64,000 bases of DNA from SIG78 sp036677805 (GTDB taxonomy: Bacteria > Verrucomicrobiota > Lentisphaeria > Victivallales > Victivallaceae). The stretch spans positions 1 through 64,000 of the forward strand of contig JAVBVS010000011.1 of assembly GCA_036677805.1 (NCBI GenBank), in the 5' to 3' direction. Below are positions 1-8,267 of this stretch, piece after piece. The notes beneath the pieces are model-generated. The model had not been told where the DNA came from. It did not search any database and saw only the letters and a program-made list of their open reading frames with translations. A program made the translations under genes and the position numbers. The first letter of the stretch is position 1. The number at the start of each line of letters is the position of its first letter.

Positions 1-712
1 ACGGCGTCGCCACCGCCGGAGGCTCCGGCTTCCGCCCCGACAGCGCGGCGATTTCCGCCGCGTCCAGCGGCCGGTTGTACAACCACAGTTCCCCCGCGTA
101 AGAGTCGTCGCCCCACGGCTCCGGATTGAACCAGCCGTCCATGTGAGGGCCGAGATGGACCTCGCGCAGATTGTCGGTCGGGAATGGCAGCGGCTGCTTG
201 GCCTCTTCCTGCAGAACGCCGTCGATGTAGACCCGGACCTTGGCGCCGTCCCAGCTCACCGCGGCGGTGACCGGCGTATCGAATTGAATCGGTTGCGCGG
301 AGCCGAAATAATACTTTTCTCCTTTGGGCGAATTGTCGGCAAAGCCGATGAACAGCTTGCCCCGGCCATCGGGGCAGAGATAGATCGACAGCGCGAAGGT
401 TCCCGCATTGCGCACCGACAGGAGGTAGCGCACTTTCATCTTGGGATCGGTGTATTCGCTCTGCTTGAAGCGGTAAACCACCGTGCCTTCATTGCCCAGC
501 AAACCCTTGGCTGGAATATCGATGCCGGTCGTGCCGTAACGCCGGTAACCGTCGGCGGTAAAATCGCCGCCGAGATTGACCTGAGCGCCTTCAGCGGCGG
601 CGATGACCTGCGGGCGGTCGAATTTCACATGGAGCGTCTCTCCCGGCGCCGCAGCCGCAAGCCGGAGCGTACCGGTCAGCGCGGCAGCCAGGAAAAGCAG
701 AATCTTTTTCAT
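1..712 (-). CDS. Secreted LamG/concanavalin A-like domain protein (partial, C-terminus cut off)
   Basis: The frame is open from an ATG at 712 to the window edge, giving at least 237 residues. It begins with a short signal peptide (MKKILLFLAAALTG...RLAAAA), so export is expected. The body reads as a jelly-roll LamG/ConA-like domain: a strand with YLLSVRNAGTFALSIYL, the typical AVSWDGAKVRVYIDGV hairpin, then LWLYNRPLDAAEIAAL, which is the usual end of a LamG_3 module. These domains bind glycans or sit beside catalytic domains, which would lie beyond the window. It starts 24 bases after the stop of the pseudopilin gene and has an AAAGAAAG-type ribosome site, so the two are probably co-transcribed. 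No catalytic residues can be assigned. Confidence 0.75.
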   Translation of the reverse strand, partial: MKKILLFLAAALTGTLRLAAAAPGETLHVKFDRPQVIAAAEGAQVNLGGDFTADGYRRYGTTGIDIPAKGLLGNEGTVVYRFKQSEYTDPKMKVRYLLSVRNAGTFALSIYLCPDGRGKLFIGFADNSPKGEKYYFGSAQPIQFDTPVTAAVSWDGAKVRVYIDGVLQEEAKQPLPFPTDNLREVHLGPHMDGWFNPEPWGDDSYAGELWLYNRPLDAAEIAALSGRKPEPPAVATP

Positions 713-736
713 GTCGGAATCTTTCTTTGGCAATGA

Positions 737-1459
737 CTACGGAATGGCGTACCAGCGCGGATTCAAGGTGCTGTTGTTGTCGAACGGCGCCTTGGCATAG
801 GGATTCTTGGTCGCGGTATACTGTTCCCGCGGCGTGCTGCCCATATTGGTATTGAGCGACTCGGCATGGCCGTCGCCGAAAAGAATGTTGGCAAATCCGT
901 TATGACGCCCGTCTACGGAACCGCTGCCGTCCACCCAGCATTGCAGCATGACATACCAGCCGCGCGCCGGGACCGAGGTATAGAACGTATCGCCGATGAA
1001 CATGAAATCCGACGGACTGCTGATCTTAGACATCAGCGATTTGACCTGGCTGGTCATGCTCGCGTTCATGCCGTAATGGCAATACATGTAATAAAGATCG
1101 GTGGGGTCGGTCTTGCTGGCATACTTGCTTGAAGCGCCTTCGTGGTCGCGCATTTCCGGACAGACGATCGCAGTATTGGGCAACTGGCCGAAAACGACCA
1201 GCAGTCCCGGCCACCAGGCAGCACCCGAGATGGAGCCGGAAACATTGTAGGTCATGTCGATCGCCGGAGCCCGATCCTGATGCGCGCTGGCATAGACAAA
1301 AACGCTGGTGCCGATCTGCTTGAGATTGTTGATGCAGGTAGTGGTCCGGGCGCGTTCGCGCGCCGCCGACAATGCCGGCAGCAACATCGCCGCCAGAATC
1401 GCGATGATGGCGATTACCACCAGAAGTTCTATCAATGTGAATCCTGCGCTTCTTTTCAT
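737..1459 (-). CDS. Type II secretion pseudopilin-like protein (prepilin N-terminal methylation motif, H-X9-DG C-terminus)
   Basis: The 240-residue protein has the prepilin signature at its start (SAG then FTLIELLVV) with Gly before the cleaved Phe and Glu at +5, followed by a long hydrophobic helix. The mature part ends with HNGFANILFGDG, which is the H-X9-DG motif of the DUF1559-like pseudopilins common in Planctomycetes and Lentisphaerota. The start at 1459 is chosen because GGAG lies 9 bases upstream; a start at 1537 would add 26 residues ahead of the leader. It lies between a wHTH/LacI-type regulator and the LamG protein, both on the same strand. Role inferred: periplasmic or surface filament component, possibly assisting export or glycan contact. 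Confidence 0.9.
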   Translation of the reverse strand: MKRSAGFTLIELLVVIAIIAILAAMLLPALSAARERARTTTCINNLKQIGTSVFVYASAHQDRAPAIDMTYNVSGSISGAAWWPGLLVVFGQLPNTAIVCPEMRDHEGASSKYASKTDPTDLYYMYCHYGMNASMTSQVKSLMSKISSPSDFMFIGDTFYTSVPARGWYVMLQCWVDGSGSVDGRHNGFANILFGDGHAESLNTNMGSTPREQYTATKNPYAKAPFDNNSTLNPRWYAIP

Positions 1460-1555
1460 GATTTTGCTCCGTTGACTTGATTCATTGAGACGTTCACCCT
1501 CGTTCATGGCATCCATCCTTTCTGTTTCTTTTCTCATCGCGGCACTCCCCGTTGT

Positions 1556-2614
1556 TTACGGTTGCATCTCATAATCGTAATAACTTACGCTGCGGCCGGA
1601 ACCGGGATGGTCGGCCAGCAGCGCCACTGCATCGTACCCCATCCGTTCATGCGGCGCGCAACTGCATGGAAAATGCTCCAGCAGCGGCACCGTGGAACGG
1701 GAAAAATCAAATCCGAACACCCGGATCGCATCCGGAACACCGAGACAAGCCTGAATCGTCCCCGAAGTATTGAAGTAGCCGTAGCCGAGCAGAATGCCGT
1801 CAAACCCATGACGCCGGTAAAACTCCATGATCGCCGCGCGGGGCGGAGGCAACTTGTCCTCGTTCCATCCCGGCAGCTCGAACACCATTTCCGGCATCCC
1901 GTGCGCTTCCCCCCATTCCCGGTAAGCCAGCAGCACCGGATGACGGCGGGAGGAAAGCACATAACAGCTGAGCAGCGCAATTTTGCGGCAGCCCGAAGCG
2001 TGCAGCAAATCGAGTCCGGCAAACGCGTTTTCCCGGCAGCGCAGCTCCATCATATGCCAGCTTTTGGTATACTGCGCATAACCGTACGGAATATTCTGCT
2101 TCTCGATCAGCGCCACCCGGGCGCGGCGCTCCGCCAGCAGCGGAAAAACCATCCGGAACCAGTCGTCAAGAATCACCATCGAGCCCGCATTGATCCGCGA
2201 CAGCCGGGAATACTCCACACAGTCGATGTCATTGATCCGCGACATGGCGATGGCTTCAAAACCGAGATTGCGCTCCTGAGCGGCGCGCATGGCGCCCTGC
2301 ATCCGCAATCGCATGATCACGGCGCTGTTGTTGTCGCAGCTCAGAAAGTCGGGACAGGGCAGCAGGAACGTCACCATGCCCTGCCCCTTCACGAAACTGC
2401 CCTGACCGCGATGCCGTTCGATCAGTCCTTCGATCGCCAGACGATTGAGGACTTTACCCGCGATAATCCGCGACACCCCGTATTTGCGGCAGATCGCCGC
2501 TTCACTCGGCAACAGCCGCCCCGGGCTGGAATCGCTGACAAATCGCCGCAATTCCTCCAGCACCGCGCCGCAGCGGGAGCCGTCATATTTTACATTTTTC
2601 GCAAGTGTCGTCAT
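1556..2614 (-). CDS. GntR-type wHTH regulator with LacI-like ligand-binding domain
   Basis: The 352-residue protein has an N-terminal winged helix (LRRFVSDSSPGRLLPSEAAICRKYGVSRIIAGKVLNRLAIEGLIERHRGQGSFVKG), the form seen in GntR/AraR proteins, followed by about 260 residues resembling a periplasmic-binding-protein type 1 sensor (GLDLLHASGCRKIALLS, GFDGILLGYGYFNT, RVFGFDFS). It should bind a sugar or glycoside and control nearby operons. The start at 2614 has AGGAGA 8 bases upstream; the longer TTG-initiated frame to 2674 would run across the promoter and is rejected. Two relatives of the same architecture lie at 29551 and 31684. Confidence 0.85.
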   Translation of the reverse strand: MTTLAKNVKYDGSRCGAVLEELRRFVSDSSPGRLLPSEAAICRKYGVSRIIAGKVLNRLAIEGLIERHRGQGSFVKGQGMVTFLLPCPDFLSCDNNSAVIMRLRMQGAMRAAQERNLGFEAIAMSRINDIDCVEYSRLSRINAGSMVILDDWFRMVFPLLAERRARVALIEKQNIPYGYAQYTKSWHMMELRCRENAFAGLDLLHASGCRKIALLSCYVLSSRRHPVLLAYREWGEAHGMPEMVFELPGWNEDKLPPPRAAIMEFYRRHGFDGILLGYGYFNTSGTIQACLGVPDAIRVFGFDFSRSTVPLLEHFPCSCAPHERMGYDAVALLADHPGSGRSVSYYDYEMQP

Positions 2615-2639
2615 CAGGCAGTTCTCCTGTTTGCCAAAC

Positions 2640-2668
2640 ATTATACACAAACCTGATGCCGATTTCAA
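2640..2668 (-). promoter_or_regulatory. Sigma70-type promoter of the wHTH/LacI regulator
   Basis: Read on the minus strand: TTGAAA (2668-2663), 17-base spacer, TATAAT (2645-2640). The expected transcription start is near 2633, giving a leader of about 19 bases that contains the AGGAGA ribosome site. Confidence 0.8.
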
Positions 2669-2782
2669 CGCCAAAAGTTGGAAAAGATGTCATGGCAAAT
2701 GTCTTTTTCATGGCTCCATGTCCGATGCCACGCCTGCATCATCCGAAATTGTTCCAGCTCAAAACATGGCTTCTCTGACCCG

Positions 2783-2835
2783 AAAAAAACGGCCGCTCCT
2801 GCAACAGGATAACATACCTGTTGCAGGAGCGGCCG
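2783..2835 (-). terminator. Rho-independent terminator of the C45/alpha-beta hydrolase operon
   Basis: A perfect 19-bp inverted repeat (2790-2808 and 2817-2835) with an 8-base loop is followed on the minus strand by seven T residues. It lies 20 bases past the stop codon at 2855 and separates the operon from the regulator promoter. Confidence 0.92.
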
Positions 2836-2854
2836 ACATGCAGTGCGGCAATCG

Positions 2855-4057
2855 CTACCGGGCGGTCCCGGTCGCCGAGGTAATGACGGTTTCGTTTTGG
2901 CCCTGGCGCAGTTTCCGGGCGCCGCGGTAGGAATCGATCAGTTCCCGCAGGTTGAGCCGAGTGTAGGGTTCGTCACAGGCCACCGTCTTGGGCCCGGCGT
3001 AAGCGAAGTAGACATCAAGCGTTTCCGGCAGAAAGATCGCATCCTGAAGATTGGATTTCATCGCCACCGGGCGGGTGATGATCTGTTTCATCGCCTCCAC
3101 GTCGATTTTGCCGTAATTTTCCCGCAGCCGCTGGCTCAGCGCCGGCTGGCGGCCGGGCGCGGTGACCCAGACGATGTCCTCGAACGCCGCGCAGAGCAGC
3201 GGCGTTTCCTCGCCGGGCCGGAGAATCAGCGGCGGCACGCCCGCCTTGGCCGCCACCGCCGCCATGTTGCCTGTGCGGTCGGAAAGCACATAGTAGTATT
3301 CGCAGGTCAAGGGCGTGGTCTTGATCAGCTCCAACGCTTCATCGACCGTGGCGCATTCCTCCATGATCCGGCGCATCAGGTAACTCATCGGCAGACCGTC
3401 CCAATTGCCTTCGCCGCGGCCGCCCATTTCGCCCATGGCGAGACCTTCCGCATTCATCGCAGTAACGGTGCCGTTGAGCCCGGCGAACCCGACCGACAGC
3501 CAGGCATGGTACCCGTCGGGCATGAACACCTGAATCACCGCCATCGCCTGCAAGCCGATATCGCGCATGTAATCCAGCACCCGCGCATGAATCACCCTGC
3601 CTCCGGACGAAGCCTTGCCCCGCACTGCGATGCCGCTGCAGTGAAACATTTCCGGAAAGAGATTGATCTGACGGCCTTCCGCCGCCGTCAGTCCGGCGGC
3701 GAGGCTCATCGCGTCGAGCTCCCGGAGGAAACGCTCCGGAAGAACCGCGGCCGAACGCTTTTCGACCTCGCTGATCCGATCGAAAAACCAGTCGTTCTTG
3801 GTGTAAAGATAGCCTCCGGCCACCAGCAGGATGCGTTCGTACATCCTGTGAATTTCAGGTTTGAGCAGCTTGCCCTGCGCCTCGCCCATCGCCTCCGGAG
3901 TTCCGGCTGCGAAAAGCACCGGAATCCGGCCTGGTTCGCGCCGAAGCATGCCGTCGCCGCTCCAAACCTCGCCCGCCGCCAATCCCATGACAGTGCCCGC
4001 CGCCAGTACCAGGAGGAGCAATTTTGCCATCCGGTTCTGAAAACCTCCCGCCATCAT
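2855..4057 (-). CDS. Secreted C45-like autoproteolytic Ntn-hydrolase / acyltransferase
   Basis: The 400-residue protein looks like the C45 family (acyl-CoA:6-APA acyltransferase-like, choloylglycine-hydrolase fold). The likely nucleophile is Cys140 in MFHCSG, which in this family becomes N-terminal after self-cleavage; it is followed by GGRVIHARVLDY, and NAEGLAMGEMG is typical of Ntn cores. Family members cleave or form amide bonds, for example with penicillins, bile-acid conjugates or other acyl-amides; the substrate here is unknown. A hydrophobic segment (AKLLLLVLAAGTVMGLAAG) suggests export. Its ATG overlaps the upstream hydrolase's TGA by four bases, so translation is probably coupled. 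Confidence 0.75.
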   Translation of the reverse strand: MMAGGFQNRMAKLLLLVLAAGTVMGLAAGEVWSGDGMLRREPGRIPVLFAAGTPEAMGEAQGKLLKPEIHRMYERILLVAGGYLYTKNDWFFDRISEVEKRSAAVLPERFLRELDAMSLAAGLTAAEGRQINLFPEMFHCSGIAVRGKASSGGRVIHARVLDYMRDIGLQAMAVIQVFMPDGYHAWLSVGFAGLNGTVTAMNAEGLAMGEMGGRGEGNWDGLPMSYLMRRIMEECATVDEALELIKTTPLTCEYYYVLSDRTGNMAAVAAKAGVPPLILRPGEETPLLCAAFEDIVWVTAPGRQPALSQRLRENYGKIDVEAMKQIITRPVAMKSNLQDAIFLPETLDVYFAYAGPKTVACDEPYTRLNLRELIDSYRGARKLRQGQNETVITSATGTAR

Positions 4058-5766
4058 TTCTGCACCCCGTTTTCGATGAAAAAGTTAAAACTTGAGGCAA
4101 TGACCTTTTCCAGCATCTGGCCGGAAACCTGAACCCGCTTTTCGCCCGGCGGCGGAACGAAGGCCTCCGCATCGAGCGGCGCGCACAAATCCCAGCGGGT
4201 GAAGACCACCCGGGTCAGGGTATCGCCGTCACGGACGGTCAATGCCGCCGGCACGGCCCGCTTGTCCTCAAGCTGGATCATGGCTTCAAAGTGTTTGTCG
4301 GCCACCCGGATGGCACGTTTTCCATCCGGCGTTTCGACCAGCTTCAGCGATACGAATTTTTCCAGCACCGCCGGCGACCCGCTCAAAGCCACCATCTGAA
4401 AGACCATGGTCGCAGTCTGGCGCAGCATCGCCAGTTTGGGCGAAAACAACGGCTCCATATTCTGCAAGCCGACAGGCTCCCGATCGCCGACAAAAACCGT
4501 GCCGTTGCGCGATTCAACCCATGGATACTGTCCGCGTCCCAGGCGGAGATTCTCGATTTCGCTGACGCCCGAAACATCCTCGGTCCGGAGCGCGAATTCC
4601 CCACCGGGACCGCGGTCGAACGCGACATAGCCGGATGCGGTGACCCGATCCTGCCGCAACACCTCAAAGCGGGCGGAAACCCGCATCATTTCTCCGGCCG
4701 GAGGACTCCAGCCCAACAGCGTCACCAGTTCGCCGAACACCGCCTTGATCACCTCGGCGCCGGCAACCGGAGGGCGCGGCGGCACCGGATTGATCGCATC
4801 ACCGCCGAAATAGACGGCCAGCTGGTTCAGCAAATCCGGCAGCGCGGCAATCGCGCTATAGTGGCTCAAACGCGGCATCACCGAAAAATTCACCCCTTCG
4901 GTCAAGCCCGCCGCGAGGGCCAGTTTCCGGGTATTCTCCGGCGGAATAACTTCATCGAGTTCGGCATTGACCATGCGGAACTTGCCCGCCTTCGCCTTGT
5001 CCGCCAACACAGCGGCATAGTTCAACGGTTCGATTCCGGCCACCGCCGCAGTGATGAAGTCACGATCATCCGGGGAGGCGGCGGCAAGAGCCTTGGCAAT
5101 CGGCCGCACTTCCGGCACATCACAGTTCAAAATCGTTTGCAGATCGCCTCCGGCGAGCAGCAGGACCGCCTTGTCGATGCGCGGATCGCTGCCGGCGGCG
5201 GAAGCTCCGAGAATGCCGCCCCAGCTGGTACCGACCAGATTGATCCGGGCCGCGTCGATTCCGGGCTGGGCCGCCAGCCAGTCGATGCTGCGGCGGATAT
5301 CGCTGCGGCTTTGATTGAAGCTCATGGCCAGCAGTTTGCCGCCGCCGGGGGCATTCAATGCGTTGGTCCGGCCCCCCGCCGGAGAACGTTCGGCAAAAAG
5401 CGGCATCAGCGGCATCAGTGCAGGCATGCCGCGGGCGGCGAAATAGGCCGCGATCATGCGGGTCAAATCGCCGTTGCCGCCGAGAATGTGCAGACAGACC
5501 ACCGCCGGAGCCGGATTGCCCGCCGGTTTGACCGGCTTGCAGTAATAAGCGACAATCCGGGCGCTTTCGGGACAGGCGGCAGGGGCGGCGCTGGGATACT
5601 CGAGCCGGTACATCTCATATTCGGGGGTTTGCTCGACCAGTTTCCGGGTGTAGGCGAAGGGCTGGTCGTTAAAGGTTTTCTTGATTTCGCCGCCGGATTC
5701 CGCCGCCGGCATTGCAGATGCCGCGCCCCAGATCACGGCGACCAGCCAATGCGTCCATTTCCCCAT
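4054..5766 (-). CDS. Secreted alpha/beta hydrolase (dienelactone-hydrolase-like) with extra C-terminal domain
   Basis: The 570-residue protein has a signal peptide (MGKWTHWLVAVIWGAASAMPAAES) and an alpha/beta-hydrolase core. The nucleophile is Ser181 in GTSWGG, with likely acid Asp271 (AELDEVIPP) and His302 (LSHYSA), so the triad seems complete. Residues about 340-560 form a second, beta-rich domain (FEVLRQDRVTASGYVAFDR and later repeats of strands) that resembles LolA-like lipid-carrier folds; this is an inference from pattern only. AAGGAG precedes the start by 5 bases. It is the first gene of a two-gene operon with the Ntn-hydrolase, suggesting joint attack on an ester- and amide-linked substrate. 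Confidence 0.78.
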   Translation of the reverse strand: MGKWTHWLVAVIWGAASAMPAAESGGEIKKTFNDQPFAYTRKLVEQTPEYEMYRLEYPSAAPAACPESARIVAYYCKPVKPAGNPAPAVVCLHILGGNGDLTRMIAAYFAARGMPALMPLMPLFAERSPAGGRTNALNAPGGGKLLAMSFNQSRSDIRRSIDWLAAQPGIDAARINLVGTSWGGILGASAAGSDPRIDKAVLLLAGGDLQTILNCDVPEVRPIAKALAAASPDDRDFITAAVAGIEPLNYAAVLADKAKAGKFRMVNAELDEVIPPENTRKLALAAGLTEGVNFSVMPRLSHYSAIAALPDLLNQLAVYFGGDAINPVPPRPPVAGAEVIKAVFGELVTLLGWSPPAGEMMRVSARFEVLRQDRVTASGYVAFDRGPGGEFALRTEDVSGVSEIENLRLGRGQYPWVESRNGTVFVGDREPVGLQNMEPLFSPKLAMLRQTATMVFQMVALSGSPAVLEKFVSLKLVETPDGKRAIRVADKHFEAMIQLEDKRAVPAALTVRDGDTLTRVVFTRWDLCAPLDAEAFVPPPGEKRVQVSGQMLEKVIASSFNFFIENGVQK

Positions 5767-5797
5767 ATCGGCTCCTTTTTACGATAAGGTTGACTCT

Positions 5798-5816
5798 GCG
5801 ATATATCATATATCGC
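5798..5816. promoter_or_regulatory. Perfect palindrome, possible operator upstream of the hydrolase operon
   Basis: GCGATATAT-C-ATATATCGC is a perfect 9+9 palindrome centred 41 bases upstream of the hydrolase ATG. It overlaps a possible -10 box (TATGAT, 5810-5805, minus strand); no good -35 was found. The position suits a repressor site, but the palindrome is AT-rich and so less specific. Confidence 0.45.
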
Positions 5817-5925
5817 CGGAGCCGGCCCGAATAACGTAAAGCCGGAATGGGTTTTCGTTTTTTAATTTTTCAACGGTTCTTCGACTCCAAAATCAGATTG
5901 CAGCGCCGGACTCTACCGGCATCGA

Positions 5926-7824
5926 TCAATCAAGCATTTCCGCTTTGATCGCCGGAAATCGTTCTCGGAAATACGCCGCTTGCGCCCGACAAAGCAGCGG
6001 ACGGTTCAGGCGCCGCAGCCCCAGAGTCCCCGCAATCCAGGTATTGGTCCAGCCGGACTCAATGCACCACGCCCCCCACCCGGCATCAGCCGAACTGCCG
6101 AAATAATCCCACAGTTCATAGTCGAATCCACGCATCCAGGCGCCGTCGAGATAGGGATGCGCCGTACTGCGAACCTGAATCCGACAGAAAAAATCCGCCA
6201 TTTGATCCGCCACCGCGCGGTAGTGCGAGTCGCCTGTCGCCATAACCGCCTCGTGCAAACCGATAAATGCATAGTTCATAGTATACAGCAAATCGCATGC
6301 CGGATCGCCATTGGACTGAATCAACGCGGCTTCGTTGGTACCGTATTCTTCGTTGCTTCGTGGCGCTGGATAACGCCCGTTTTCCAGCTTTCCCATCGCT
6401 TCGCGCAAAGCACCGCACGGCTGTATCGTACTCAGACATTGATTCACAGCGCGATCCAACCATTCACGATGTTCCGGGGTATCCTCGACCTCCACCAACA
6501 TGGACAACGGAAGCAACATCCGCGCCCATTCCTGCGTAATGCCGTTGGTCCAGAGAAAATCCGGAAAATTTTCCGCCATGGCGATCCGAATCGCCGATTT
6601 CGCCTTGGCCAGAAAATCCGGAAACCCGGTCAAAACATAAGCCTGCAGGTTCAATGCCCAGGTTGTCGCCTGATAATGCGGCCGGCAAGTCCGAAAATCC
6701 TCATTGAAATAGTCTTTCCAACCACGACCGCCGCTGAAATCACCCGGACGGAGACATTCGTGCCGAATGCCGTTGCGTCCGGTCGTGCGATAGACCGCGC
6801 ACATCAGACGCAGCAGATCGTCGACATACTCGATTTCGTTCTGAAGTTCTCCGGAGAGCAGCACGCCAAACGCGGCCCGGGCGCAGTCGTCACCGTAGAA
6901 TGATTTGACGATGGTATCAAAATATGCGCCACCATACATGGGGTTGGTCGAATCCTGTTCCAGAATATAGGGAGCCCGAAAGAGAGCCTGCCGCGACCGG
7001 TCACCGCGTTCCTTCAACTCTCGATCGCCGTCAAGCACATAGCTCAGCGACGACACCAGGGAAATTTCGCCGTTGCAATCGCAACGCAATGCGACGGAAA
7101 GCGGCTGTTCTCCCGCGGAATCAACTTTTGAACTGTAACCCTCCAACACATATTCCCGGCCATGGAGTACGGCAAACATATTTTGCCGAAACCAAGCCGC
7201 GCAGTCGCGAAATGCCGTTTCTTCCGCATCCGACGGTAACGGCCCGGCCGCGGCATAGGCCGGGTGGACCGGCACATTCCACGAAACCGGGACCACAGAG
7301 TCGTTGCCGGCCAAAAACCCGAGAATCCGGCCAATGACAGTCTGCCAATCGCCGTAGGGCGCAAACCGCCGCCGGATGAACATGCCAAGATCAGTCGCCG
7401 AAATCAGAATCCCGGCACATTCCGGATGCCGGAACAGGAGCGGAAAACATTCTTCCGGCAGCCCATAGCAACACTCACGATATCCGGCCACCCGAGCCGC
7501 AACCAACTCGGGAACGACCGGTGTTGCGACTTCATGCAGCCAGGCATCGTGTTGAATTAAAATATGACCGGCCGGCAAACTCACGCCGAACCACGCCGAG
7601 GCCACAACCGTCCGGCAAAGTCCGGCTGGACGCCAATCGCCCCATTCGATCCCGTCCACATGAGCAGGACAATCGAGAAATACCCGACATTCTCCACGAC
7701 GGGCATCGGCACAGCATTGCGCCACCTGTCCAGGGGCCGTGATGAACTCAACTCCGGAAGGCAAAAATTTCTGTAAATCGTCGGCGACGCCATTCGCCGA
7801 CGCGGGACAATAATAACTTTTCAT
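5926..7824 (-). CDS. Large protein of unknown function, possibly an alpha-barrel glycosidase-like enzyme
   Basis: I do not recognise this 632-residue protein. It has no signal peptide. The N-terminal third carries many Cys and looks alpha/beta. From about residue 300 it is rich in helices with aromatic and acidic patches (DDLLRLMCAVYRTTG, HYQATTWALNLQAYVLTGFPDFL, NYAFIGLHEAVMATGDSHY, SGWTNTWIAGTLGL), a layout that resembles (alpha/alpha)6 barrels of glycoside hydrolases and lyases; that is an inference. The start at 7824 is preferred because the alternative at 7920 abuts the hairpin that ends the previous operon, although no clear Shine-Dalgarno is visible. It stands alone between two operons. 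Confidence 0.6.
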   Translation of the reverse strand: MKSYYCPASANGVADDLQKFLPSGVEFITAPGQVAQCCADARRGECRVFLDCPAHVDGIEWGDWRPAGLCRTVVASAWFGVSLPAGHILIQHDAWLHEVATPVVPELVAARVAGYRECCYGLPEECFPLLFRHPECAGILISATDLGMFIRRRFAPYGDWQTVIGRILGFLAGNDSVVPVSWNVPVHPAYAAAGPLPSDAEETAFRDCAAWFRQNMFAVLHGREYVLEGYSSKVDSAGEQPLSVALRCDCNGEISLVSSLSYVLDGDRELKERGDRSRQALFRAPYILEQDSTNPMYGGAYFDTIVKSFYGDDCARAAFGVLLSGELQNEIEYVDDLLRLMCAVYRTTGRNGIRHECLRPGDFSGGRGWKDYFNEDFRTCRPHYQATTWALNLQAYVLTGFPDFLAKAKSAIRIAMAENFPDFLWTNGITQEWARMLLPLSMLVEVEDTPEHREWLDRAVNQCLSTIQPCGALREAMGKLENGRYPAPRSNEEYGTNEAALIQSNGDPACDLLYTMNYAFIGLHEAVMATGDSHYRAVADQMADFFCRIQVRSTAHPYLDGAWMRGFDYELWDYFGSSADAGWGAWCIESGWTNTWIAGTLGLRRLNRPLLCRAQAAYFRERFPAIKAEMLD

Positions 7825-7920
7825 AGGAAGTACGCTCGGTTCTGATCGGGAGTATCTCTTGAGGTGGGACTCTGACAATGGGATAGTCTGGCCAGGCAAT
7901 CGAAAAACTGCGAATGTCAT

Positions 7921-7956
7921 CTGTCGGCGGCAGGTATCGTCTCCTGCCGCCGACAG
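7921..7956 (-). terminator. Terminator-like hairpin after the pseudopilin/lipoprotein operon
   Basis: A perfect 14-bp stem (7921-7934 with 7943-7956) and 8-base loop begins 2 bases after the lipoprotein stop codon. There is no immediate T-run; TTTTT follows only 14 bases later, so it may instead mainly stabilise the 3' end. Confidence 0.6.
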
Positions 7957-7958
7957 CG

Positions 7959-8258
7959 TCAGTATACAGAGGATTTTTGGATTACCTCCCTGGCGGTCAT
8001 GCCGGTCATCTGTACTCTGGCGATCTCGGCCGCCTCCCGCTCACCGCGCTCCTGCCATCTGGCGGTATCCCGGGCGCGGATCAGAGCGACCGCCGCCCGA
8101 AATTTTTCCCGTTCACCAGGCGACAGTGTTTTTTCAATCTCCGTCATGGATTGCTGAAAACGCTCCTCGGTATTGCCGTCCAGCACCGGCGGATTCCCGC
8201 ATCCGGCCAGCAGCAGTACGCCCGCCAGCCACACCGAAACCCCATATACGGTTTTCAT
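7959..8258 (-). CDS. Small lipoprotein
   Basis: The 99-residue protein starts MKTVYGVSVWLAGVLLLAGCGN, a clear signal peptide with lipobox LLAGC, so it should be lipid-modified and membrane anchored. The remainder is a charged, helical stretch (FQQSMTEIEKTLSPGEREKFRAAVALI...RWQERGEREAAEIARVQ). The ATG at 8258 has GAGG 8 bases upstream; an in-frame GTG lies two codons earlier. It is the last gene of the GH2 operon, directly after the pseudopilin stop codon. I recognise no specific family. A role as a small partner of the pseudopilin machinery is possible only by position. Confidence 0.7.
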   Translation of the reverse strand: MKTVYGVSVWLAGVLLLAGCGNPPVLDGNTEERFQQSMTEIEKTLSPGEREKFRAAVALIRARDTARWQERGEREAAEIARVQMTGMTAREVIQKSSVY

Positions 8259-8267
8259 CGTCACGCC

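Noticed and set aside
7825..7920. N-terminal extension of the 632-residue protein from 7920
   Set aside because: The extension starts directly after the hairpin that ends the previous operon and its sequence is unlike a signal peptide or folded segment.
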